Positions 9,004-16,264 of a stretch of 27,703 bases of DNA are shown here, in pieces (the stretch's first letter is position 1; each line of letters opens with the position of its first letter). The translations under genes and the position numbers were made by a program. The notes under the pieces are model-generated. The model worked only from the letters and a program-made list of their open reading frames with translations, searched no databases and was not told where the DNA came from. This stretch comes from a virus. Where the stretch lies: IMG/VR virus record IMGVR_UViG_3300017750_000080, positions 1 to 27,703 of that record; one strand, 5' to 3'.

Positions 9004-9858
9004 TTACTCCTTAAACATTTCTACTTGTGTTTTTTCTTCATAATTCATTATTACTAGTTCAGTAAAATATTTTGTATTTTGACCTTCTTTGTATCCGTTT
9101 TGTGTACGACCAGCATATTGAGTTTGTATTTCGACTATATTATAATCAGAATACATATCTCTTACTATTTCTTTGTCATCGTAACTAATCATGAACTTGC
9201 CACCATTTCTATCTACTAAATCAATACATTCACGCAAGTCTTCATGTTCTTCGTATCCAAAGTCCGCCATATAATAATCGCCTTTTTCTGTAGCTACAAT
9301 ATATGGAGGGTCAAAGTACCACATATCACCCAATGTAGGTTTGTAATCTACAACAAGTTTTCTAAAGTCCATATTCTCAATTGTGGTATTTTTAAAATAT
9401 TTTACAGAGTATTTTAATTTATCTATAATGTCTTCTGTATTCCAATATGATGTTTTTGAAAAAGAAGAGTTGGGATTTTTATTAAAAGCATTACGAATAC
9501 AATAAAAATATTTAACTGCTCTTAATACATTAGGCATTTTTATTACTTTGCTGTAATGTACTTCATGCCTTGCTTCTTCAAACATCTGTCTGCTCTTAGG
9601 AACCCATAGTAATGTATCAATAAATTCATCATACTTTTCACTTAAACATCTATATAGATTAATTATATCATTGTCTATGTCATTTATAACTGTATAGTCA
9701 CATTTAGATTTTCTAAAAAACATACTTAGTCCTCCAGAAAAAACTTCAATGTATCTGCTATGGTTAGGAAGTAAAGGAATAAGCTGTTTGCTCAACCTAA
9801 ACTTCCCACCATAATATGGAATTACAACTGGACAGTCATAAAACTCTAAAGATGTCAT
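9004..9858 (-). CDS. dam: DNA N6-adenine methyltransferase, D12 (Dam-like) class
   Basis: 284 aa, typical length. IPYYGGKFRLSKQLIPLLP at 13-31 is the N-terminal signature of the D12 class. YIEVFSGGLSMFF at 37-49 is the AdoMet-binding motif I, with FSGG where FxGxG is usual. DPPY at 183-186 is the catalytic motif IV for adenine N6 methylation. It starts in an ATGA overlap with the DUF932 gene. No partner restriction endonuclease is visible, so it is an orphan enzyme, probably protecting phage DNA or marking it. The target site cannot be read from sequence. Confidence 0.92.
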   Translation of the reverse strand: MTSLEFYDCPVVIPYYGGKFRLSKQLIPLLPNHSRYIEVFSGGLSMFFRKSKCDYTVINDIDNDIINLYRCLSEKYDEFIDTLLWVPKSRQMFEEARHEVHYSKVIKMPNVLRAVKYFYCIRNAFNKNPNSSFSKTSYWNTEDIIDKLKYSVKYFKNTTIENMDFRKLVVDYKPTLGDMWYFDPPYIVATEKGDYYMADFGYEEHEDLRECIDLVDRNGGKFMISYDDKEIVRDMYSDYNIVEIQTQYAGRTQNGYKEGQNTKYFTELVIMNYEEKTQVEMFKE

Positions 9859-10613
9859 GCTTCTGCTTTAGCCCACTTAACAACTTTAGGATATAATGAT
9901 TCTTCAAACTTAAATGTTGATTCATATTTCTTATTCATTCTATGAGTTGCTACAAAAGTAGCTGCATTTAATAAATCCCAATATGTTTGAATATTGTAAC
10001 TACTTAAATACTTAACTAAATCGCCCATAATAAAATCAGGAAATAGTTTTAAGAATTGATTAGTGTGTCTATTATTATATTTAGTATTCACAAGTGTTGG
10101 AAAATCTTTAGTAAATACTTTATCAATAGAATCAATAGTTTTATCAACATATTCATCTATCTTTTCTAATTCAGTATTATATATAGAATGTCTGTTAGTT
10201 TTGTTGCCAACAGTATGTCCTATAACTAAACCATTGCTACAAACTAATCTAAATACCCCAGCTAGAAAAGATAACTGTGTTGTTGCATTATAACTATTAA
10301 CCAATATTATTTGTGGATAATGTTCTTCTCCTTTATTTGTTTCTACTTTTTGATTAGTTAGATTCCAAGTGTAAGTTGTTTTAGCACCATTAGAAAATTG
10401 TCTTGACCCTACAAAGTCATTTTTAATTTTCTTCTTTTTAAATATCTTTAATACTTTATCTACAACATCTTTATTTTTAATAAGTTTATACGAATCAGTT
10501 ACACAACTTAAAATTTCGTCTGTGTCTTCTCGCATAATAAACTTATAACCACTTTCATTACCTTTGCCTGTATATATAGTATCTTCTTTTACTGGAAAGA
10601 ATGTATCTTTCAT
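9855..10613 (-). CDS. DUF932-family phage protein
   Basis: 252 aa. The central FLAGVFRLVCSNGL and following H-T-V-G-N motif, with an N-terminal part about responding to Y-K-L-I-x-N, match the phage/plasmid DUF932 family. Its function is not established; the family is usually found among phage replication and recombination genes, as here. AAAGGAG precedes the ATG. The C-terminus overlaps the methylase start by four bases, implying translational coupling. Confidence 0.8.
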   Translation of the reverse strand: MKDTFFPVKEDTIYTGKGNESGYKFIMREDTDEILSCVTDSYKLIKNKDVVDKVLKIFKKKKIKNDFVGSRQFSNGAKTTYTWNLTNQKVETNKGEEHYPQIILVNSYNATTQLSFLAGVFRLVCSNGLVIGHTVGNKTNRHSIYNTELEKIDEYVDKTIDSIDKVFTKDFPTLVNTKYNNRHTNQFLKLFPDFIMGDLVKYLSSYNIQTYWDLLNAATFVATHRMNKKYESTFKFEESLYPKVVKWAKAEA

Positions 10614-10634
10614 TGTTTTTCTCCTTTTGTTTTT

Positions 10635-10811
10635 TTATTCTACGAAACCTAGTCGTTCTCTCATTTCATCAATTAATTTCTGCATTTCTTCAAACTCTTC
10701 ATACATTGCTTCAGAGAAAGATTCTAATGCTTCATCTATTAACTGATTTACTTCTTCTGCTGTTAGTTTCTTTTTTACTGGATTTGCTTTTACTGTTTTT
10801 ATTTTTGTCAT
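10635..10811 (-). CDS. Small acidic helical protein
   Basis: 58 aa, ATG at 10811, stop TAA at 10635. The N-terminal 15 residues are basic (MTKIKTVKANPVKKK) and the rest is acidic and helical (for example EEFEEMQKLIDEMRERLGF), with heptad-like spacing. It overlaps the end of the upstream 157-aa gene by 80 bases in another frame and ends 21 bases before the DUF932 start. The upstream context has a weak GGA near the start. Unknown function; the sharp basic-acidic division and operon position argue for a real gene. Confidence 0.5.
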   Translation of the reverse strand: MTKIKTVKANPVKKKLTAEEVNQLIDEALESFSEAMYEEFEEMQKLIDEMRERLGFVE

Positions 10812-11205
10812 TTTTATTCCATTCTATTGTTTTAGGTGATGTACCAAATTTCTTTTTTTGATTGTCTTCATATTTTACCCAATCTTCATCAACTGTTTCA
10901 ACCATTTTCATAAAATAGTTAAATCCTTTACTTTGCCAAAAATAACCTTTTGTAATATACATATTATATGCTCTGCTAATTGTTAGTATAGGATAGTTTG
11001 ATATTTTTTCAATAAAATTATAAATAGATTGTTTTTTATTTTCTGAAGGAATGTTTCTTCTTATTCTATCAATTATTTGTTTTACTAACTCTTTGTATTT
11101 TTTATCTTTGTCTTCCATCATTTTTGCAATTTCATATTCACTTACAGGTTGCACTCTTTTTTTTGCTTTAAATTTATTCCTACAATTAGGACAAGTTACG
11201 TACAT
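10732..11205 (-). CDS. Hypothetical protein with N-terminal C-x-x-C and lysine-rich tail
   Basis: 157 aa, ATG at 11205 with an AAGGAGAGG Shine-Dalgarno. It opens with CPNCRNKFK, one half of a zinc-ribbon; no second pair follows, so metal binding would need a dimer or partner. The middle (about residues 60-105) is a helical aromatic-rich block, ISNYPILTISRAYNMYITKG then F-W-x-S-K-G-F-N-Y-F. The last 40 residues are almost all K, N, S and R. A nucleic-acid-binding role is likely from composition. The place, between SSB-like and DUF932 genes, suits a replication accessory protein, but no family was recognised. Confidence 0.65.
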   Translation of the reverse strand: MYVTCPNCRNKFKAKKRVQPVSEYEIAKMMEDKDKKYKELVKQIIDRIRRNIPSENKKQSIYNFIEKISNYPILTISRAYNMYITKGYFWQSKGFNYFMKMVETVDEDWVKYEDNQKKKFGTSPKTIEWNKNDKNKNSKSKSSKKETNSRRSKSVNR

Positions 11206-11473
11206 TACCTCTCCTTTCTTGTTCTGTATCTAGCATCATATCTATTAATCTTTGTAAATAAACACACATATCCATAGCTTCTTCTAAAGCTTCTACTGCC
11301 CACTCTATCTGATTTTTATTCACTTGGTCAATTGTGTTTCCGTGTTTATTATTAGATTTAATAGCTCTATCAGAAAATTTTTGCATAAGTTTATTAACAG
11401 TTTTATCTTCACATTCGTGAAATACCATATCTGATTCCATGTCAGCTGCTTGTTCCATAGAAAATTTTTTCAT
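11186..11473 (-). CDS. Small hypothetical protein, MazG-like resemblance uncertain
   Basis: 95 aa from the ATG at 11473, which follows one base after the upstream stop; a TTG at 11482, six bases after AGGAGG, would add three residues and is a real alternative. The segment EWAVEALEEAMDMCVYLQRL recalls the E-E-x-x-D helices of small phage proteins near the MazG/nucleotide pyrophosphohydrolase fold, but a full set of metal ligands cannot be assigned. It overlaps the next gene by 20 bases. Unknown function. Confidence 0.6.
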   Translation of the reverse strand: MKKFSMEQAADMESDMVFHECEDKTVNKLMQKFSDRAIKSNNKHGNTIDQVNKNQIEWAVEALEEAMDMCVYLQRLIDMMLDTEQERRGNVRNLS

Positions 11474-11474
11474 T

Positions 11475-11702
11475 TTACCCAAGACCTTCCTCCTCTCTAA
11501 TTTTATTTTCAATTTTTGTTAAATCTTTTGATAATGCTCTAAACGCTGTTATGGCATACTGGTCTGGTGTTTCCCATAATTCATTAGATGTCCATTCTGC
11601 ATAAAGCATATTTGTTTTTTTAGTTACATATAAAGCTCTAATTAAAAGTCTAAGTTCGTTTTTTGTAAATTTAATAGTTACTGATTCTAATTGTTTTGTC
11701 AT
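11475..11702 (-). CDS. Small hypothetical protein
   Basis: 75 aa, ATG at 11702, with AAAAGGA upstream. A helical, mixed-charge protein (K-F-T-K-N-E-L-R-L-L-I-R-A-L then a W-rich middle). No domain recognised. It is preceded by a 143-base leader containing overlapping inverted repeats and is followed by a gene starting one base after its stop. Confidence 0.6.
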   Translation of the reverse strand: MTKQLESVTIKFTKNELRLLIRALYVTKKTNMLYAEWTSNELWETPDQYAITAFRALSKDLTKIENKIREEEGLG

Positions 11703-11720
11703 GTTTGTTTTTCCTTTTAA

Positions 11721-11838
11721 AATTTTGGGTTTTGAATAATGCCCACTTTACCAAAATTAACATTATTTGTAGCCAAAACCCAGCCAACTCCAGATGAACA
11801 TTTTTTTATTGCCACCTGTCCTTTTGCTACATAAAAGG
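11721..11838 (-). promoter_or_regulatory. Non-coding leader with crossing inverted repeats
   Basis: The 143-base gap 11703-11845 has no convincing gene. Three inverted repeats are visible: AATTTTGG (11721-11728) with CCAAAATT (11751-11758); GGGTTTTG (11727-11734) with CAAAACCC (11774-11781); and CCTTTT (11820-11825) with AAAAGG (11833-11838). The first two share two bases and cross each other, so they exclude one another or form a pseudoknot in RNA. It lies between the SSB-like gene and the 75-aa gene and could act as an attenuator or processing site. Confidence 0.4.
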
Positions 11839-11845
11839 ATTTAAT

Positions 11846-12460
11846 TTAAAATGGTAAGTCTTCTTCCATTTCTTCTTTGCTTACTTTAACACCATCTGCC
11901 CATGAATCTACTTTATCAACTTTCCATGCTGTTCTTACTTCTTGTTCAGCTTCTGGCAAGTCTTTAGTATCTTTTGTAACATAAGTTTCAGATTTTAAAG
12001 TAATGAATACAGGTAAACCTACTACATCTTCTTCTTCTATTAAAGGTAACTTTCCGTCTTCTTTAATTTCTATTCCGAGATTCTGTAATAGACTATAATA
12101 TCTACCATTCTTACCTGCTGATTTTTCTTCTAAGAATAAGAAAGTACCATTATCTCTAAATTGTTTACCTGACAGATGTTTACAAGCTGCTAAGACAGGT
12201 TTTCCGTCTTTATCGTTAACAGGTATTTTGCTTCCATCTGCATTTAACTCATACTCATATCCATCCATCTTATAGACTTTTTGAGTAATGTCTTTAACAT
12301 CTTCTGCTATATCATAAGACATATTAACAACAATAGCTTTACCTGCTTTAGTATTAAGTTCTCTTTCATAAACAGAACTAATATGTGCTGGATATTTACC
12401 AGCTTCTATTGGTAAGTAACTTTGTTTTGACTTATCGAATGTAGCACCTACATCTTTCAT
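11846..12460 (-). CDS. ssb: Single-stranded DNA-binding protein-like
   Basis: 204 aa. The C-terminus EEMEEDLPF is the acidic tail ending in D-x-P-F used by bacterial and phage SSBs to dock replication and repair proteins. The N-terminal part (YLPIEAGKYPAHISSVYERE, then a beta-rich IVVNMSYDI) resembles phage SSB-like proteins of the DUF669 type. It should coat single-stranded DNA at forks and ends, and sits with the annealing protein and nuclease upstream in the same operon. It starts in a four-base overlap with the upstream gene. The OB fold itself cannot be proved by eye. Confidence 0.72.
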   Translation of the reverse strand: MKDVGATFDKSKQSYLPIEAGKYPAHISSVYERELNTKAGKAIVVNMSYDIAEDVKDITQKVYKMDGYEYELNADGSKIPVNDKDGKPVLAACKHLSGKQFRDNGTFLFLEEKSAGKNGRYYSLLQNLGIEIKEDGKLPLIEEEDVVGLPVFITLKSETYVTKDTKDLPEAEQEVRTAWKVDKVDSWADGVKVSKEEMEEDLPF

Positions 12461-12732
12461 TTATTTTTCCCTTCTGTTGTGTATTTGTTTACTAGTTTAA
12501 CGAATTCATTTTTGAACTCTGTCATTTTCTTTGAGTATTCTCCAGTTTTAGAAAGACCTCTAAAATATAATTGAGGTGTAACTTGATTCCCTTTACCATC
12601 TTTCATGTATCTTCTTATTCCTCTTCTTCTTGTACCAACAATACCACTTTTCTGCATTTCTTCTACTGCTTTATTATCAAGCAAACCTTTTTTCTTTAGG
12701 TCTTCCATTTCTGCTATAGTTATTCTTCCCAT
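12457..12732 (-). CDS. Small basic hypothetical protein
   Basis: 91 aa, very rich in K and R (GTRRRGIRRYMKDGKG in the middle). N-terminal residues 1-30 are helical (ITIAEMEDLKKKGLLDNKAVEEM) and might be a DNA-binding helix pair. No family recognised. It begins on the stop codon of the 85-aa gene and overlaps the SSB-like gene by four bases, so expression is coupled to both; a nucleic-acid-binding helper of the SSB is plausible but inferred. Confidence 0.6.
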   Translation of the reverse strand: MGRITIAEMEDLKKKGLLDNKAVEEMQKSGIVGTRRRGIRRYMKDGKGNQVTPQLYFRGLSKTGEYSKKMTEFKNEFVKLVNKYTTEGKNK

Positions 12733-12989
12733 TATTGTTTTCCTTTGTTGTTATTATTAAAGTCTTCAGGTTGTGGAAAGTATCCATTATCTTCTATTGA
12801 ATATGAAAAATAACTAGGATTTACAGTGACAGTTTCTTTATGTTCTGTTTCAAAACACATAATCTGTTTACCCATAATATTTCTAGTTCCTTTATACACA
12901 ACTCTATCAAATACTTTTCCATCATTTATACCAACAGTATAACTCAAACCCTTTTGCAAAAGTTCTTCGTTAATATTATTTGTCATCAT
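12732..12989 (-). CDS. Small hypothetical protein
   Basis: 85 aa (ATG at 12989; a second ATG follows directly). Beta-rich, with a GxxF-x-x-V-V-Y-K-G-T pattern and conserved-looking M-C-F-E-T, and a low-complexity asparagine tail before the stop. It overlaps the upstream gene by 14 bases. No family recognised. Confidence 0.6.
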   Translation of the reverse strand: MMTNNINEELLQKGLSYTVGINDGKVFDRVVYKGTRNIMGKQIMCFETEHKETVTVNPSYFSYSIEDNGYFPQPEDFNNNNKGKQ

Positions 12990-13152
12990 TACCCCAAGCT
13001 TCGTTTAACTTTTTGTATTCTTGCATTATTTTAACCCATTGTTCTTTAGAAAGATTTGTCATCTCTCTTGCTTGTGGGTCAAACATATTAAACTGACCAC
13101 TTTCTTGTATTGCTTTATACTCAAGAAAGTCTTTTTGTGTAATTTCTATCAT
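12976..13152 (-). CDS. Small hypothetical phage protein, E-S-G-x-x-N-M-F-D motif
   Basis: 58 aa from ATG at 13152, chosen over an ATG at 13194 because AAAGGA lies eight bases upstream of it. The motif AIQESGQFNMFDPQAR followed by a helical stretch ending in E-Y-K-K-L recalls a widespread family of small phage proteins with S-G-x-x-N-M-F-D (DUF5049-like); function unknown. It sits between the annealing protein and small genes leading to the SSB. Confidence 0.6.
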   Translation of the reverse strand: MIEITQKDFLEYKAIQESGQFNMFDPQAREMTNLSKEQWVKIMQEYKKLNEAWGNDDK

Positions 13153-13193
13153 GTTGTTTTCCTTTTCTTTTTTATTAGTTATTATAGCAATCA

Positions 13194-13820
13194 TTACGCT
13201 TTTCTTGAAAGTTTATTAAATGAACCTTTGTAATTCAAAGCGTGTAAATCACCATTTTCTATTAGTTTTTCTATTTGACTTTTTGTTTCTTTATTTATGC
13301 TTTCTGCAAGTGCTAATATAGAATCTTTTTGTTGTTCTGTTAATTCTGTATTTTCTACTTGATTGCGATAAACATCATCTGCAATATTCATATACATATT
13401 AAATGCTTTCTTCATGCAGTCTGTATTTGCTGACTTAATGTCGTTACCTAAATCAACATATTCAGAACTACCTTTCTTTTTTTGTATACGATGTGCAGCT
13501 GTCATATCACCTATTCTTTTAACACCACTATCATACCACATCAGTCTGCCATGTACTACAAATGCTTCTGTACCAGCAAACTCTGTACTAATAATTTGCC
13601 AACTCCAGCCAGGATAATGTCTATCAGCAGTCTGTTTCATGTATCCAATCTCTACATAATCCATACCCATTTTATCTTTTATATAAGCTTTAGGTGTTTT
13701 CATATTACTTACTAAACCATGAGTTATTGCTATGTTTTGAAATCTAACTCTATGTGCATCTAATTCCATATTCTCGTTATCGATTTCTTGTAATGTATTA
13801 TCTTGTTTTTTCTTTGGCAT
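13194..13820 (-). CDS. Probable single-strand annealing recombinase (Rad52/Sak-like)
   Basis: 208 aa. The order of a W-S-W-Q-I beta hairpin, a V-x-G-R-L-x-W strand, and then the helix DIKSANTDCMKKAFNMYM (about residues 128-145) fits the core of Rad52-superfamily phage annealing proteins, where a T-D-A-x-K-K-A-like helix follows the beta sheet. It would anneal complementary strands exposed by the nuclease encoded immediately upstream (two-base gap), the usual SSAP-exonuclease pair. The Shine-Dalgarno AAAGGA lies in the end of the nuclease gene. DUF1071-type proteins are the main alternative label for the same role. Confidence 0.6.
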   Translation of the reverse strand: MPKKKQDNTLQEIDNENMELDAHRVRFQNIAITHGLVSNMKTPKAYIKDKMGMDYVEIGYMKQTADRHYPGWSWQIISTEFAGTEAFVVHGRLMWYDSGVKRIGDMTAAHRIQKKKGSSEYVDLGNDIKSANTDCMKKAFNMYMNIADDVYRNQVENTELTEQQKDSILALAESINKETKSQIEKLIENGDLHALNYKGSFNKLSRKA

Positions 13821-13821
13821 T

Positions 13822-14589
13822 TTATGCTCCTTTGCAAGTTATTTCATAATAAGGACAGTAATTACATTCCCAGTCATATACTGGTGTATCTTCTTCTCCG
13901 ACACTAGGTATCGCGTCCTCTTCATATATTCTTTTGTTTATTTTACTCCAATAGTTTTCTGCTTGTTCTATCCAGTAACTTGGTATATTGCTCACTCTTA
14001 CATCACTTGTTTCTTTTTTATACCATGTTAATGACATTTTTATATTGTCATGATTTAAAAAACTAAACTCTTCCATAAGACCTAATGCATATGTACCAAT
14101 TTGTAATTCATAATTTACACTTGGATTAAAATCTCTTTGATTTTTTCTACCAAACATTTTTTTCCATTTATAACTATGCACAGTTTTTATATCTGTTATT
14201 TCTGCATATTTATTTTCTTCATGTACAAATGCAACGTCTAAAGTTCCTTGAACTCTTAATCTTGGTATTTGTATAAAATGTTCAATTAATGAAATCATCC
14301 CTGTGTCTTTATAAATATCTTGTGTGTATTTAACTAGAGCATATTCTATATCTTTATGTACAATTGTACCAAGTCTCATCAATCTTCCAGACCTATCATC
14401 CATTTCTTTCTTTTCAGCATTTGATAATTGAAAGAATTGTTTTAATCTACATGAACCAGCACTTGATGCACTAAAATAAGAATTAGGATTGTTTTCTTTA
14501 CGATTTAATTCATTTTCTTTTTGTTTGTCTTGTATATATTTAGAATACGTATCTAAGACAATACTATTTTTTGTTGAATTAATACCCAT
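13822..14589 (-). CDS. Cas4/RecB-like PD-(D/E)xK nuclease with Fe-S-type cysteines
   Basis: 255 aa. The N-terminal SASSAGSCRLKQFF supplies the first cysteine; GTLDVAF and EITDIKT give the acidic and lysine residues of the PD-(D/E)xK core; NYELQIGTYALGLME is the QxxxY motif; and the C-terminal CNYCPYYEITC supplies three more cysteines. One plus three cysteines is the iron-sulphur arrangement of Cas4 and AddB-type nucleases. It should resect DNA ends for the annealing protein encoded next. The start ATG follows AAGGA by seven bases, and that Shine-Dalgarno lies within a leader with alternative RNA structures. Confidence 0.82.
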   Translation of the reverse strand: MGINSTKNSIVLDTYSKYIQDKQKENELNRKENNPNSYFSASSAGSCRLKQFFQLSNAEKKEMDDRSGRLMRLGTIVHKDIEYALVKYTQDIYKDTGMISLIEHFIQIPRLRVQGTLDVAFVHEENKYAEITDIKTVHSYKWKKMFGRKNQRDFNPSVNYELQIGTYALGLMEEFSFLNHDNIKMSLTWYKKETSDVRVSNIPSYWIEQAENYWSKINKRIYEEDAIPSVGEEDTPVYDWECNYCPYYEITCKGA

Positions 14590-14597
14590 TTGTTTTT

Positions 14598-14680
14598 CCT
14601 TATAATTATAAAGGACTCAGCACAGATGTATAACTCATTGTCTAAATAAACCCCTTTACATAGAACAACTGAGTCCCTTA
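14598..14680 (-). promoter_or_regulatory. Candidate RNA switch in leader of the Cas4-like nuclease gene
   Basis: In the leftward RNA three exclusive pairings are visible. (1) UAAGGGACUCAG (14680-14669) pairs with CUGAGUCCUUUA (14620-14609) over 12 positions with one G-U. (2) ACUCA-g-UUGU-u-CUA (14674-14661) pairs with UAGACAAUGAGU (14644-14633), competing for the same 5' strand. (3) CCUU (14614-14611) pairs with AAGG (14601-14598), the ribosome-binding site, as the base of a short hairpin with a one-base bulge. Pairing 1 uses the same CCUU and so would free the ribosome-binding site; pairing 2 would allow masking. The G-U in pairing 1 would be an A-C clash in rightward RNA, favouring function in leftward RNA. 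Confidence 0.5.
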
Positions 14681-14720
14681 ATATCCCTAAAATACTGTTT
14701 AAATATAACAATAATAAGAC

Positions 14721-14942
14721 TTAGAACAAAGTAGTTTTGTGATTTAACTTGTACTTTGCAAATTTCTTACCACCACTATATTCTAATCTAGTTTTAATAT
14801 CATGTCCTTCTTTCTTTAAATCAAACACAATAGCTGCTAATCTAAAACATCCAAATCTGCGTAATGCATCAATCGGAGTAAGAACACCACCAGATTCAAA
14901 ATACTTTAGTATTTCTTCTTTTTGTGTTTTCTTTTTTAACAT
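14721..14942 (-). CDS. Small helix-turn-helix DNA-binding protein
   Basis: 73 aa. The helix pair KEEILKYFESGG-V-L-T-P-I-D-A-L-R-R-F-G-C-F-R-L-A-A-I-V-F-D-L-K-K-E-G-H-D-I matches the small phage winged-HTH family with a G-x-x-x-L-A-x-R/V-I-x-D-L-R/K-x-x-G signature (HTH_39 type). Such proteins may regulate phage genes or act as replication helpers. The start overlaps the upstream gene's end and has GGAGGA eight bases before it. It is the first gene before the structured leader of the nuclease gene. Confidence 0.75.
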   Translation of the reverse strand: MLKKKTQKEEILKYFESGGVLTPIDALRRFGCFRLAAIVFDLKKEGHDIKTRLEYSGGKKFAKYKLNHKTTLF

Positions 14943-15568
14943 ATTTCAAATCCTCCACTTTGTTTACAAAATTCAATAAAACTTTTTACATTATCTCTAT
15001 GGAATGGATAATTAGAACTCCAATCTTCTTTTGAGTATGCTTCTTGCCATTTTGTATTGTAAGGTTCTGGATAATTAGCAGGAACTAAATCTTTTCCATG
15101 TTTCTTTTTACATTCATCACCTATTTTATCCATTTTTGCACGAACTTTTTTATTGTGAGCTTTAGCTTTTGCTATCTTTAATTCTGTTGCTTTTTGCAAT
15201 TCATCAACAGTTCCATCATCTAATTTTTCAGATAATTTTTCTGCAATATAAAGAGCTGTTTTTTCTTTTATTCTATGTCCTGAATTGCTATATCCACCAT
15301 CCATTTCATCATGTGTCATATAATCTTCGCATGTCTCTATTACAAAATCCCATAATGGTCTCCAGAACCATACATTATTACGAAAATATGAGCCTGGATT
15401 ATCATCTTCATAATTATCTTTTAAATTAAAATACTCATCTTTAACATCTTCTGGTGTATTATTCCAATCTAAAAATCCATCTTTACCATATTGTTTTAGT
15501 ATTTCATTATATCTCTCTGGATAATCTTTATTTATTTTTGGACTAACACCATATACATCATATCCCAT
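14936..15568 (-). CDS. Conserved phage protein of the M-G-Y-D-V-Y-G type
   Basis: 210 aa. The opening MGYDVYGVSPKI and the block YFRNNVWFWRPLWDFV (about residues 81-96) belong to a phage protein family that I know as widespread and uncharacterised; the usual members begin with M-G-x-D-V-Y-G and have F-R-N-N-x-W-x-W-R-P-L. C-terminal half helical and charged, with SNYPFHRDNVKSFIEFC near the end. Tightly packed between small genes (one-base overlap upstream, seven-base overlap downstream). Function unknown. Confidence 0.72.
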   Translation of the reverse strand: MGYDVYGVSPKINKDYPERYNEILKQYGKDGFLDWNNTPEDVKDEYFNLKDNYEDDNPGSYFRNNVWFWRPLWDFVIETCEDYMTHDEMDGGYSNSGHRIKEKTALYIAEKLSEKLDDGTVDELQKATELKIAKAKAHNKKVRAKMDKIGDECKKKHGKDLVPANYPEPYNTKWQEAYSKEDWSSNYPFHRDNVKSFIEFCKQSGGFEIC

Positions 15569-15780
15569 TATTCTTCTCCTTCTTCTTGCATTGTTGGTAT
15601 ATCAAATAGTTTACATAATTGATTAAATGATTCTTTGCCCGAACTAGACATACGCTGATACTCCCATGCTAAATCATCCATTAAATCAATTGCTTTTGTT
15701 TTTACATTTTTAGTTGACTTTGATAATGCTTTATAATATTCATTCATATCTACAAAGTCTTCTGTTCTTGGTAATGACAT
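15568..15780 (-). CDS. Small hypothetical protein
   Basis: 70 aa, helical, acidic at the C-terminus (TMQEEGEE). Linked by TAATG-type one-base overlaps with both neighbours, so it is translated as part of the same coupled chain. No domain recognised. Confidence 0.6.
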   Translation of the reverse strand: MSLPRTEDFVDMNEYYKALSKSTKNVKTKAIDLMDDLAWEYQRMSSSGKESFNQLCKLFDIPTMQEEGEE

Positions 15781-16118
15781 TATACTCTCACTTTCTTTAC
15801 TTCTGTTGTTTCTGGAAATATTTGTTTACCTAAGTAATATGCTTTGTCTTCTTTAGCAACATTTACGTGAGTTACAATTACTTCACAGTTTATGTTTTTG
15901 CTTATTAAAAGACCTCTAGTACCTGTCTGTGTTTCGAAATGTGTTCCTTCATCTAATGATTTAAGAAATACATATCCTTTAGCAGGTATATTTTTAGGTT
16001 TATCTTTTAATGCTTTATTAACTAGTTTTTTAATATCTCTTCTACTTTTAAATAGACTATCTTTATTATCTATTCTTCCAGTAAACTTTCTATTTCTTTC
16101 ATATCTTTTACGTTTCAT
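15780..16118 (-). CDS. Basic hypothetical protein
   Basis: 112 aa. The ATG at 16118 is chosen because it overlaps the stop of the 36-aa membrane peptide gene as ATGA; an in-frame ATG at 16136 would add six residues. N-terminal 45 residues are strongly basic (MKRKRYERNRKFTGR), followed by a beta-rich domain with GYVFLKSLDEGTHFETQTGT. This suggests a nucleic-acid-binding protein; no family recognised. Confidence 0.6.
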   Translation of the reverse strand: MKRKRYERNRKFTGRIDNKDSLFKSRRDIKKLVNKALKDKPKNIPAKGYVFLKSLDEGTHFETQTGTRGLLISKNINCEVIVTHVNVAKEDKAYYLGKQIFPETTEVKKVRV

Positions 16119-16225
16119 ATCAATATTCCTATGCATAATCCAATTATAATACCAAGTATAAATTCATATTTTTGCTTTGTTTCATGTATTGCTAATACAA
16201 TAAAATCCATTAATATATTTTTCAT
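16115..16225 (-). CDS. Small membrane peptide
   Basis: 36 aa, ATG at 16225, stop TGA at 16115. AAAGGA lies seven bases upstream of the start, and the stop overlaps the next gene's ATG (ATGA). Residues 22-36 (FILGIIIGLCIGILI) form a hydrophobic C-terminal membrane segment with GxxxG-like spacing, and residues 1-21 are mixed. Likely a one-pass inner-membrane peptide. Early phage membrane peptides can disturb host functions or superinfection; that role here is only a guess. Confidence 0.6.
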   Translation of the reverse strand: MKNILMDFIVLAIHETKQKYEFILGIIIGLCIGILI

Positions 16226-16264
16226 ATTGTTTCCTTTGTTATTTATTATTATAGTTAAATTAAT

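Noticed and set aside
11740-11835. 31-codon rightward frame in the leader after the SSB-like gene
   Set aside because: Opposite to all neighbouring genes, no Shine-Dalgarno, and covered by inverted repeats.
14609-14680. Possible tRNA because of an 8-12 base terminal stem around about 50 bases
   Set aside because: No T-arm signature or 7-base anticodon loop could be placed; a regulatory leader fits better.
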